From Dioscorea cayenensis subsp. rotundata (taxonomy: Eukaryota > Streptophyta > Magnoliopsida > Dioscoreales > Dioscoreaceae), in the NCBI RefSeq assembly GCF_009730915.1, contig NW_024087016.1, positions 18,695 to 82,694 of the forward strand: a stretch of DNA of 64,000 nt, read 5' to 3'. Below the pieces are notes generated by a model. It had not been told where the DNA came from. It did no database searches and saw only the letters and a program-made list of their open reading frames with translations. Positions 32,439-42,000 of the stretch are shown here, one piece after another (within the stretch, counting starts at the first letter, position 1; each line of letters starts with the position of its first letter). A program made the position numbers and the translations under genes.

Positions 32439-34013
32439 TGATAAGTGTTTATGTGATAAGAATATGAAATGTTCTTTCCTTGTGTTGAGCATTACTTTTC
32501 TAGTGTTTGACCGGTAATATGGGTGTATTTATGTTACTTTCATGCAAGTAGGGTTGTGAGGCCGATTATGAGAGGAAAAAGCCAATGTGGGTCGTAATGC
32601 ACTAATTTGGAGAAAACCTTGCTAAGGTTCAGATGCAAAAACATAGGTCGGGTTCTCGATGCAGGAATGTGTGCCAACCGCCTCGTACCCGAGTTAGCAC
32701 AACTATTTGGAGGGGCACAAAGGCAGCCACATTCAAGTATTCTGACTTGTGCATATAGAACAAGATCTTCACCAACATGTCCGTTATTAAAGAAGTAAGA
32801 CGATCTACGACGTAAATGTGTTCACGTTTGCGTTACCTCGATGAAAGTATGGATTCGGGAAGCAGGGTATTGTAGAAAATACTGTAGCAAAAACACTATA
32901 TTAGTACTATTTACAGCCGGCCTAGGAAACAGGAAACCAAAGAATCCACACGGGCGTGTGGAAATTTCACACGCCCGTATGAAAAATCAACAGGGGCGCC
33001 CACATGGGCATGTGGATTCCCGATTCCAGCCCTTTGAAAGCCGATTTCAACCCCGATTTCAGCATTCTTTTCTCCATCTTTTCCATTACTTGAGAGAATG
33101 CGACAGCTAGAGTTTTGAGAGGTTTTGGGTAGGGCTTTGGAAAGGTTGTACGGCTCTGACATGGCGCGTAGTTTGGAAGAAGGTTAGTGAGAGAGCTTTC
33201 GTTAGTACCGATCCGGCGATGTGTATCCTAGGCTGGACAAAGGGACCCTTGCGATGAGTAGAGGACGCTCCACAAGACCATCACCATGACTAACGAGGGG
33301 GTTTTTAATGGATGCTTTGTTTTTACATTCGATTTCATTAATTGTATCTAGCTCCATGGAGAACTAAAACCCTAGTGGGTACTTGGGTATTTGTGAACCC
33401 TAGGATGTATTCGTTTAATCGAATCTGTTTATTATGCTTTCAATTAATTGATGTTTATTGCGAGTTCCAATCTTGGAGACTTGATTGTATGAATACTTCT
33501 CTAGAGTGACACTAGGGTTTAGAGTTATTATTGGTAACTCTTGAGAGTGAGTGACACACCATGAGACTTGGACAAAGCTAGATTGGAGAGGGTTGAGAGG
33601 GTGAGTTGAGAGGTAGCAGAGCGTCCCCTTTCTCCTCCAATGTGATCAATCCTACCTCCACATTCCAAGAGTTCTTTGCTGCCATAGTAGAGTGAACGGG
33701 CTAAGGGATGACCTTCCGCTGGGGCATAGTTACGTGTGCAACGGAGTGAAGCGTTGAAGTGATTTTAGCACCTATGGCTTAATTGTGGCTAGGGATCTTC
33801 CACCTGGACCAAAGGGTTAGATCTATACATAGGAATAGGGTTTATCACTAGGAATCCCTAGAGCTCATTGCAATTCTATGCGAGTGCGAGGTTGAGAGGT
33901 TATTCAATCTCTCTTCCGGGACATGTATAGGGTTAGGCATGGTTGGTCTTAGATTTGGGATCATGTAATTAGGGATTTCCATAACTCATTGTTGCATCAA
34001 TTAGGAAGTATAA
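32439..34013 (+). mobile_element. 5' LTR of A2 (3' end deleted)
   Basis: TGATAAGTGTTTATGTGATA start. A-type through TTAGGAAGTATAAT at 34013, where it joins gag at GAGATCTC. Lost are the last roughly 290 bp of LTR, the PBS, the leader and the gag N-terminus (equivalent to A1 21082-22046). A short AAT(A/G)GAG homology at both ends suggests illegitimate recombination. Confidence 0.88.
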
Positions 34014-36283
34014 TGAGATCTCGTTCTTTGTACAGTTGGTATTGGAGTCTCTATTTGAGATGTGGGAAAGGGTCAAGGAGCTCTTGAGAAAGTGCCCACA
34101 ACATGGATTCCCGAAGTGGATGATTGTTCAGACCTTTTACAACAGTTTAAATCCAAGTACAAGGTAATTCTTGGATGTAGTAGCAGGAGGTACCTTAGGT
34201 ACCAAGACCACCGGTGATGCCCGTCAACTAATTGAAGAAATGGGGTTAAATAACTACCAATGAAATGCTAGGGAGAAGAAGAAGGTGGCCGGTCTCCATG
34301 AGATAGATGCAGTGACTTCGTTGGCAGCTCAAGTAGAATCATTGAGTAAGAAATTAGATCTTCTAACTTTGAATATAGTGGCGGCCATGATTACTTGCAC
34401 TGGGTGTGGTGGAGGACATGCTTCCTCCGATTGCCCGATATCTATTGGTGATGCATCTTCAGTTGAGAACGTCAATTTTGTGGGTAATGGCATGAGGAAT
34501 CAAGGAAACCCATACAACAATACCTATAATCCGGGTTGGAAGAGTTATACCAATTTCTCGTGGAGCAACCAAGGTCCGCAAAAGGCCATAGGGCCACCGG
34601 GTTTCCAACAACAAGCCCCAAACATGGAGAACCGAGTTTCAGGTTTGGAGACCCGAATGAACGATTTGGAGAAGGCCTTTTTCAGGTTTGTGCAATCATC
34701 TGATACAAGGTTCCAATCAGTTGAGGCTACACTTCATAATCACACCGCCTCTTTGCCTAATCTTGAGAATCAAGTGGGGCAAATTGTGAAGTCTCTATCG
34801 GAGAGACCACAAGGAAGCTTACCAAGAAATACCGAGACCAATCCTAGAGAGCATGTGAAGGCTATCACTTTGAGAAGTGGTCCTGAGGTTGAGGGTAAGC
34901 TTCCGAGTGAGAAACCCAATGAACATGCACCCGAGATTATAGAGGTTGAGAAAGGAGCAAGCAAAGAGAAAGAGGTGGCACTGCCATCTTTAAAGCCAAG
35001 AATCCCTTATCCTTCTAGATTGAAGAATAACCAAGGGGATGAACAGTACAAAAAGTTCCTGAGTTTGTTCAAGCAACTCCACATCAACATTCCTTTTGTT
35101 GAGGCATTGGCCCATATGCCTAAGTTTGCAAAATTCTTGAAAGACTTGTTGACCAACAAGAAGAAGTCAGAGGAGAGTGATTCAGTGATTTTAGATGCAT
35201 CTTGCTCGGCGGTTTTGCAAAATAACATGCCGAACAAGAAGAAAAACCCAGGAAGCTTCATCTTTCCGTGTAATATTGGCAATCTAGGTGAAGAAATGGC
35301 ATTGGCGGACTCAGGGGCCAATATCAACGTCATGCGATACACCTTCTTTCAAAAGCTAGGCTTGTGCGAGCCTAGGCCTACTCGGATGACTTTGCAATTG
35401 GCGGTTCGAACGGTGAGATATCTGAGGGCCATCATCGAAGACATGCTTGTCAAAGTGGACAAGTACATTTTTTCCGGTTGACTTCATAGTGCTAGATGTC
35501 GATGAGGATGCGGATGTACCCTTGATACTTGGGAGGCCATTTTTGCAGACTTCCAAAGCCTTGATTGACATGGACGGTTGAGAGCTGACATTTAGAGTCG
35601 GAGATGACAAGCTCACATACTGCCTTACTAAAGCCATGCAACATTCTCTTGATTTCGATGATACTTTGTATTTTCTAGATGCTACTGATGAAATTGTTGA
35701 TGAATACATGCAAGAATTGTTCAATCTAGATCCATACAAAGGCTTGTTCGATGAGGATGCGGATGTACCCTTGATACTTGGGAGGCCATTTTTGCAGACT
35801 TCCAAAGCCTTGATTGACATGGACGGTGGAGAGCTGACATTTAGAGTCGGAGATGACAAGCTCAAATACCGCCTTACTAAAGCCATGCAGCATTCTCTTG
35901 ATTTCGATGATACTTTGTATTTCCTAGATGCTACTGATGAAATTGTTGATGAATACATGCAAGAATGGTTCAATCTAGATCCATACAAAGGCTTGTTCGA
36001 CCAAGAGGAGGACACTGAAGAAGAAATGATGCTTGGTTCGACGAAAGAAGTACCATCTACCCCGGGGATCTTGAAGAAGGTGCTCCAGAAATTGAAGAGG
36101 GCTAGGAGACGCCACCGAAAACGCTCCAAGGCTGTTGGAGACGTGCGTGCACCGAACAAACTGGGTGAATCATTGCTAGGCGGTCCCAAGCACGATAATT
36201 CACCCTCTATCCTCAAGAGATTTTGCTCGTCATGCTTCCAAGCCATGGGCAAGAGGGCAACTTTCATCTATGAAGCCCCATGA
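34014..36283 (+). pseudogene. gag-protease of A2 (N-terminally deleted; protease partly duplicated)
   Basis: Gag resumes at about 34014 in the end of the capsid domain. The long open part is 34285-35481: zinc knuckle C-x2-C-x3-H-x4-C from 34396, a proline-rich linker and coiled-coil-like stretch, then a retropepsin-like domain with an intact Asp-Ser-Gly at 35308-35316 (LADSGANINVM), the only intact protease active site in the window. An extra T in the run at 35468-35473 shifts the frame. The C-terminal half continues in another frame to the stop at 36281-36283. Within it a 249-bp (83-codon) unit, 35501-35749, is tandemly repeated at 35750-35998. The tail is basic (KRARRRHRKRSK) and ends in a motif around CFQAMGKRATFIYE. 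Dead as a gene, but it best shows the family's layout. Confidence 0.92.
35501..35998 (+). repeat. 249-bp in-frame tandem duplication in the A2 protease C-terminal region
   Basis: Both units start GATGAGGATGCGGATGTACC (35501 and 35750) and end GGCTTGTTC. They differ at only a few positions: a TGA-forming G/T at 35579, one C/A and one T/C in the CTCACATACTGCC stretch, and three more. The ends share TCGA, which suits a microhomology-mediated duplication. Confidence 0.95.
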
Positions 36284-37406
36284 GATAAGACAAGGTACGT
36301 CAAGCTAAGTAACGTTAAACAAGCGCTTCTTGGGAGGCAACCCAAGTGTTTACTGTTTTCATGGTTTAGTAATTTAGTGTGTGCATGAATAAAGTGTTGA
36401 GTGTTGGTGTCTTGATTTTGATATACTTGTGCTACGGTTTTATTGCGGGTTTTGAATTGTCATAGTGTGTTTTCACGTGGATTTAGCGAAGTTGGCTCGG
36501 TTGAGCCATTTTTCATGTTTTTCACTAGTAAAATTTGCATATTAGGGCAGGCTCTAAGTGTGTAAACATGTTCAGAAATTTTCTGTAGAGCCTGCATAAT
36601 TTTTCTAAGGCATCCGAGAAACGCACGGGCGATGCGGAATTTCCACTGCCCTGGTGAATTTCATTGCGAGCTCATCTAGAGAATTCACAGGGGAGTGGAC
36701 TTGCCACTATGAATGACCATGCGATTCTTGCACGCCTGTGGGTAATTTCCGCACGGGCGTGTGAACTCCTGCAGAGATTGGCAGATTATCCCGAGAGCAC
36801 ACAGGGGCTTGGACTCGCCCCTTTGGGCGACCTTGTGAAAATCGCACGGGCGTGGGTAATTTCTGCACGCCTGTGTGAATCTCTGCAGAGGAGCTCTCTC
36901 CATCCCGAGAAGACACAGGGGCGTGCGCTTGACCCTGTGTGTTGGGCCTGTGAATGTCCACACCCATGCAGAATTTCCGCACGGGCGTGTGGAACACTTA
37001 GTAATTTTTCTTGGATGTCCAGAAATGCCACAGGGGCGTGCAGCTGGCCCTGTGGGCTGGGAGAACGGGCGTGGGTATTTCCCACATGGTCGTGTATTTG
37101 TGTTCAGAGGCAGTGAGTGTTTTCCCTAGAGTGCACAGGGGAGTGCATCTGCCCCTGTGAGGCTTTCCTGTGAAGACGCACGGGCGTGGGTAATTTCTGC
37201 ATACATGTGAGGCTTTCCTGTGGAGACGCATGGGGTGTGCATCTGCCCCTGTGAGGATTCTCGTTTCTCTTCACCCTCATATCCTCCATTTGTCTAAGAA
37301 CACTCCTATATTGTTTCCCGACCTCGTATCCCTATTTGGAAGGATTTTGCTTATTTTTCCAGCCGTTTTCAAAGCTTTCTCATCTAAACTCGACAGTAAG
37401 CCCTAT
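36284..37406 (+). repeat. A2 spacer: conserved hairpin and CACGGGCGTG repeat array
   Basis: Noncoding. CTTGGGAGGCAACCCAAG at 36329-36346 (6-bp stem) is the conserved post-stop block. From about 36612 to 37260 are five or six imperfect units combining CACAGGGGCGTG...CCCCTGTG with GCACGGGCGTGGGTAATTTC...CACGCCTGTG. Hairpin potential is evident in most units. It ends at the solo LTR inserted after CCTAT. Confidence 0.8.
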
Positions 37407-37595
37407 TGATAAGTGTCTAAATGCAGGTGTTTTCATATATATATATATCGTATTCACTTTGGATGTATTTTGTGAGGTTTGATGCCCGTTTTGCGCTTAA
37501 TTGTCTACTATTTGCTTTGTAGGGCATAAGGAAGCCATGGAGAACAAGAAGGTATCATTTGGGCGAAAATAGAAGAAAACGGGAATTTCATACTA

Positions 37596-37619
37596 CCCCC
37601 ATACTGCCCAGTATGGGGG
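37596..37619 (+). repeat. Perfect U3 hairpin of the C family (copy 1)
   Basis: CCCCCATACTG, loop CC, CAGTATGGGGG: 11-bp arms. The equivalent hairpin in the LTR at 50702 (50887-50910) has one base pair changed on both sides. Confidence 0.93.
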
Positions 37620-37791
37620 CCGTATACACTGTAGCAGCGGAATGATTTGGAGTGTCTGCCCAGATTTTGATACTACCCAGTATACGGGGCCGTATGGAGG
37701 CCGTATGCACCCGTATGGATCGCGAATCTAGGGTTTTTGAGTGCTATACGATCCCCATACGACCCCCATATGACTCGTATGCCTCGGAGGG

Positions 37792-37799
37792 TATAAATA
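37792..37799 (+). promoter_or_regulatory. TATA box of the C-type LTR
   Basis: TATAAATA in GGGTATAAATACC, at the same place as 51082-51089 (plus) and a TATATATA at 49119-49126 (minus). Upstream lie repeated CCCCCATACGAC-type motifs. Confidence 0.65.
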
Positions 37800-38948
37800 C
37801 CAACTTTTAGGGCAGAACAAGGAACCTTTTGTTAGACCTTTTTTTGGGCATATTTTGGGGAGACATTGGAGAGGTTTGTGGCGACTTTGGGAAGGAGAAG
37901 AAGGGCAAGGAAGCTAGAAAATCATCCAAGCCCAAGGTCCAAGAGTCTCAAGGCAAGAAGGCAACATCATTCAAGGGGCGATTTACCACGATTTGAAGGA
38001 AGGAGACCCGCGGCTAGAGGAAGCGTCATTTGGCACTCCTTTGGTAGGGAAAGCGTCATTCGGCACATTCTTCACCTCCTCCTCCACCATTTCATCTAGG
38101 GAGTGTCATTTATGCTTTTGTTTCATGTTTTGCTTGTTTGTATTTCTTGTTGTGGGATGATGACACACTAGACCCCCAAGGCCACCGGGTGTTGGTGAAC
38201 CTTGGGGGGTTTTATCATGTATGTTGGATGATAACTTGTTAATTCCATGCTTGGGTAATTTTGAGATTTAATCCATTGTTTTCATGCTAAGTGCTACACT
38301 AAGGAGAAATCCGTAGCTCTTTTATGAGTGATGCATGTAGATGTAACTTGCTCGCATGTATTAGGTCATGAATGGATTAAAAGGAGATGCTTGTATCATC
38401 ACGCCGAGAAATCGGGTGTTTGGTAGCCCTCCATGTAGGTTTAATCCGAAGAAGAGTAGGTTTAATCCTAAGTGAGATTTCCTCGTACTCAATGCAATCG
38501 TAGCAATGTAGATTTGGAAGAAATTCCTATCTATGTTCGTATGGGATTAGGGTTCAATCGCCAAGAAATTGGGGTTGTCCTAATCTGGGAATCTCATGGT
38601 CAATTTTACCCTTGCATATTTAGATCATCATCGATGTTGCATGATAACCCTTCAAGGGGATCCTCATCCATAGGCCATTGCATCTCATTGATTTTCTTGC
38701 TTGCTTATTGCTTGTTCTCTCTAATTTGGTCATAATCTCGTTTTTGCTTTAATTACATTTAGTAGAATAAAAATCCATCACATGAGATCTTAGGCTAGAT
38801 AATAGCTCGAGAAGGAGTAATAGGATATCCTTAGCTTGGTCATAATCTCGTTTTTGCTTTAATTACATTTAGTGGAATATGATCCTCGTGTCTTCATGCG
38901 AGGTATTACTTGGCGATCCCGTACACTTGCGGCTAAGCAATCACCTAT

Positions 38949-39212
38949 CTTTGATTTCCTACACAAATTCATGATTTTCATCGATGAAACTAAGCAATAA
39001 TGCTTCCTTTCTTCAATTAGAATGTTTATTTATATTTAGAACAAAGTAGAAGCATTATAATTGTGCATTTCTGGAGTTTGAGGTGTGGCCGTGTGTTTGT
39101 TCACGCCCCGTGGATCCACACGGCCGTGCTGAAATTCCGCACAACCATGTGGATTTCTGCAGCTATGTTTAATTAACTTGTTTGATCGATTCTCTTTCAT
39201 TTTTTGCAGATT
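38949..39212 (+). other. A2 leader of the accessory ORF
   Basis: Noncoding, matching A1 26856-27000. It ends TCTCTTTCATTTTTTGCAG, an acceptor-like pyrimidine tract plus AG, two bases before the accessory ORF ATG. Confidence 0.55.
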
Positions 39213-40507
39213 ATGGCACCTCGGTCAAAGAAGAAAGCTGATAAGTGACCACGAGAGTCGTCTCCTGAGTCTGAGAGCATGAGATTCACCATTCCCGAGC
39301 ACCAGGCTCGGTTCGAGCGTATGTCGAGACTTCGGTTCGAACAAACTCGGTTCTTAGACACAAACATACTAAGAGATTTATGGCAGGGAGACGAGTTCAA
39401 CGATGAGATTAAGGATCTCGCGTCGGTGGGTGGTTGGTGGTAGTTGTTGTAAATTAGAGAGCCAGCCATTTAGGAGCTTACACTGGAGGTTCTATCGTCA
39501 TTCTAGTTCGACAGATCCTATGCAAAATTCGATGACCTTGACACTGTTCAGCTCAGAGCACTTGGACATCACTATAGTTTGAGTATCACTCAGTTCTCAG
39601 TTCAGCTCAGCTTGTACGAGGAGGTATTTACAGATTATCCTGGAGCTCTGACCCCACAGAAAGCTTACAGAGCATTATGTGGGCAGGGCCAGTATGAGCC
39701 GGTGATGTCCAAGGCCACGTGCCTTTCCCGACCTGCGTACCGATATCTACATGCCATCATGAGCAGGTCGGTGAATGGCCGTGGTGAGCCGGCAGGAGCT
39801 TCTATACTTGTATTTGATGATGCAACCCATACCGATCCATCTAGGGCACATCGTCGCTGATTATATTCGACATCAGGGCCACTATGCTAGATTGGGAGTG
39901 ATCTTCTCGGGCCATACATTACGATACTAGTTATGGCCATGGGTCTCAAGGGCGCGATTCATGGGGCCGAGAAAACAAGTATACCTGTACTCCTGAGCCT
40001 GGAGATGATGAGATATATGGGCAGGGTTTGCAGGGTTCGCACGGGGGTTTATGCTCTGGTTTTATAGGCCCAAAGATAGGCAAGGAGGAGGGTGATGATG
40101 CCGAGGCTTCCCAGCCTGCCCCTGAGCCTCAGTCAGCACCTATGGAGACCGAGCCGACTCCAGTGACAGAGGAGCCACCCCCGTGCGCATGTTTACACCA
40201 TCTCAAGCCCATGATAATTTTGAGAGGCTCGAGTGCACTGTGGGGGATGATACAGATAGAAGTAGCAGAGGCCCGAGTAGAGATTGCCGATATTAGGGCT
40301 ACGCAGGCCACATAGTATACAGAGTTTACGGCATGTTTGGACACATTACAGCAGATCATAGAGCGAGACGTCGGCTCATCATATGTCATATGGCTGAGGA
40401 CTCCTCAGGCCCCCTCAGCTTCTCTGGTATCACCATCCGCTATTCCAGCACCAATTGACCCACCATGTACTTCATCAGCAGAGCCAGAGGATGGCATCGA
40501 CACTTGA
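39213..40507 (+). pseudogene. Accessory ORF of A2 (broken)
   Basis: ATG at 39213 (MAPRSKKKADK, then TGA at 39246). Conserved blocks in order: 'MRFTIPEHQARFERMSRLRF', 'LTLEVLSSF' near 39485, 'FDDLDTVQLRALGHHYSLS' near 39540, 'TQFSVQLSLYEEVFTDYP', 'KATCLSRPAYRYLHAIMSRS' near 39715-39770, then (frameshifted) 'DYIRHQGHYARLGVIFSG' near 39860. A second frameshift leads into a proline/glutamate-rich segment (40095-40200), a helix-forming 'VAEARVEIADIRATQ' segment near 40260-40310, and the stop at 40505-40507. At least three stops and two frameshifts make it dead. It is a basic N-terminus, a globular middle and an acidic, possibly coiled-coil tail, with no recognised catalytic motif. From memory this is the plant-transposon-associated domain found with Athila-like elements. 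Function is unknown. Confidence 0.75.
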
Positions 40508-41774
40508 TTTTATTTTCCTCGTCTTTTACTTCCGCATTTTATTTTGGACTTGTATACTCAGAAAGAACTTTCCTTCTGAGTTTATTTTCATTTTGTATCT
40601 CAAGTTGTATTCATTGTCTTATCTTTTATATACTTGAGTTATTTTTTGTTTTTATTGAGCTTCACTGAAACCAATCGTGTATACATGCAGATGGTGTTAT
40701 CATCATGGGAATTGAGACTTTGTCATGGGCATGGCCAAGGTGTTTCAGCAATTGGCCGTGTGAGCTTCATAACCTATTGGAACAACATTCCCAAGGACTT
40801 AGCTCCATCAAATGCAAAACTACGAGTAAGGGGAGTATTGTTTTGATTGCTTCTCCAACATCTGAATTTAATTGATTTACATTATTAATGAACTTGCATG
40901 TGTACATTGGGGCAATGTACAACTTAAGTGCTGGAGGAGGGGGAGTTTCATAGTGCACACATCTCTTTTATAGTAGTTTTGATTGATATACATGCTCACA
41001 TAGTCAATGGCGCTTCACCTTAGTTGTATTGATTGTATTCTTGAGTTTAGGAGATTTTTTTTAACATTGAATGTTTTCATGCTCTAGGTTTTGCCTGAAT
41101 TTCTAGGAATTTTTGCCCGATTGACACTCATTGTACTACTCACTCTTTGAACTCATTTGGAAACTCATGTTTGATGTATAAGTGACTAGTTATAGTTGTT
41201 TCTTGTGCTAATTATGAAAAAATGGGAAAAAATGAAAAGAAGGAACAAAATAGTTTTATTCTTTATTTGTGCTTGTTGGGTTGAAAGAGCTACCACCTAT
41301 GAAGTATGAAAATACTCTCATAAGTCCGATACTAGTTATGCGCTAATGAGAGAAAGGGCTACCTCATAGGATGAGTGAAAGCTACCACTCCGGTAGAAAG
41401 AGCTACCACTTCGAAAGTGTGAAAGCCACCTTAGCGGCTGCTTTGGAAAGGGCCACTTAGAGGATGTGTGAAGCTCATACCATTTTTGAAATTTTTGTTA
41501 CATTTTGTAGATAAATAAGTCCCTTGTACTTAGAATAGTGAGGATTATACTTTGGGTTGTTTTGAGTGAGTTCACACACTTACACGATTTCGGGTTTGTC
41601 GTCCTTTTTTATTCAAGTTTTTAGCTAGAGCATTGATTTTTCGTATTTAGTGTTGAAATTTTCCTTACTTGTAGAATGCTCCCTTTGCATGCTTTGGTGA
41701 ACCTAAGGCCAAGCACTTCCAATGTTTCCTTCATCTATGCATATAATGTTTTTATCTTTGCTTGAGGACAAGCA
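40508..41774 (+). other. 3' noncoding region of A2 with conserved hairpin, purine tract and repeat block
   Basis: The hairpin at 40901-40921 is followed by GGAGGAGGGGGAG. A block at 41281-41475 consists of iterated GAAAGAGCTACCAC and GTGAAAGCTACC-type motifs and matches element D 7225-7435. It then runs into ATGTTTTTATCTTTGCTTGAGG and the PPT. No protein is supported. Confidence 0.7.
40901..40945 (+). repeat. Hairpin plus internal polypurine-like tract (A2 copy)
   Basis: TGTACATTG (40901-40909), loop GGG, CAATGTACA (40913-40921): perfect 9-bp arms. Then ACTTAAGTGCTGGAGGAGGG and further purines to 40945. Same unit as 7735-7774 and 47833-47874. Confidence 0.82.
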
Positions 41775-41795
41775 AAAGCTTAAGTGTGGGGAGTT
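41775..41795 (+). other. Polypurine tract of A2
   Basis: AAAGCTTAAGTGTGGGGAGTT immediately before the LTR start at 41796. Confidence 0.9.
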
Positions 41796-42000
41796 TGATA
41801 AGTGCTTACGCGATAAGAATACGAAGTGTTCTTCCCTTGTATTGAGCATTACTTTTCTTGGGTTTTAATGCTAATATGGGTGTATTTATGTTACTTTCAT
41901 GCAGGTAGGGTTGTGAGGGTGATTATGAGAGGAAGAAGCCAATGTGGGTCATAATCCATTAATTTGGAGGAAATCTTGCTAAGGTTCAAATGCGAAGACA
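41796..42000 (+). mobile_element. 3' LTR stub of A2
   Basis: TGATAAGTGCTTACGCGATA and on through GGTTCAAATGCGAAGACA, then an abrupt switch to minus-strand C-type gag (ACATCAACC). The join shares ACA with both parents. Confidence 0.88.

Larger units (their letters stand above)
37407..38943 (+). mobile_element. Solo LTR, C type (ATACTG hairpin subtype), nested in A2
   Basis: TGATAAGTGTCTAAATGCAG to AAGCAATCA, 1537 bp, flanked by perfect CCTAT (37402-37406 and 38944-38948). U3 carries the perfect inverted repeat at 37596-37619 and a TATA box at 37792-37799. Inside U5 a roughly 45-bp segment (GGTCATAATCTCGTTTTTGC...) is repeated at about 38719 and 38838; the related LTR at 50702 has no such repeat. 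Confidence 0.95.
32439..42000 (+). mobile_element. Element A2: truncated LTR retrotransposon with gag-pro and accessory ORF
   Basis: The order 5' LTR (32439-34013, 3' end deleted), gag-pro (34014-36283), spacer with hairpin array, nested solo LTR (37407-38943), accessory ORF (39213-40507), 3' noncoding region, PPT (41775-41795) and a 205-bp stub of 3' LTR is that of element D. No reverse transcriptase or integrase lies between gag-pro and the accessory ORF. Target-site copies cannot be tested because the 3' LTR is cut at about 42000 by C-element gag sequence. Confidence 0.92.

Noticed and set aside
39213..40507. Calling the accessory ORF an envelope gene
   Set aside because: No signal peptide, transmembrane segment or cleavage site is visible, so position alone is not enough.
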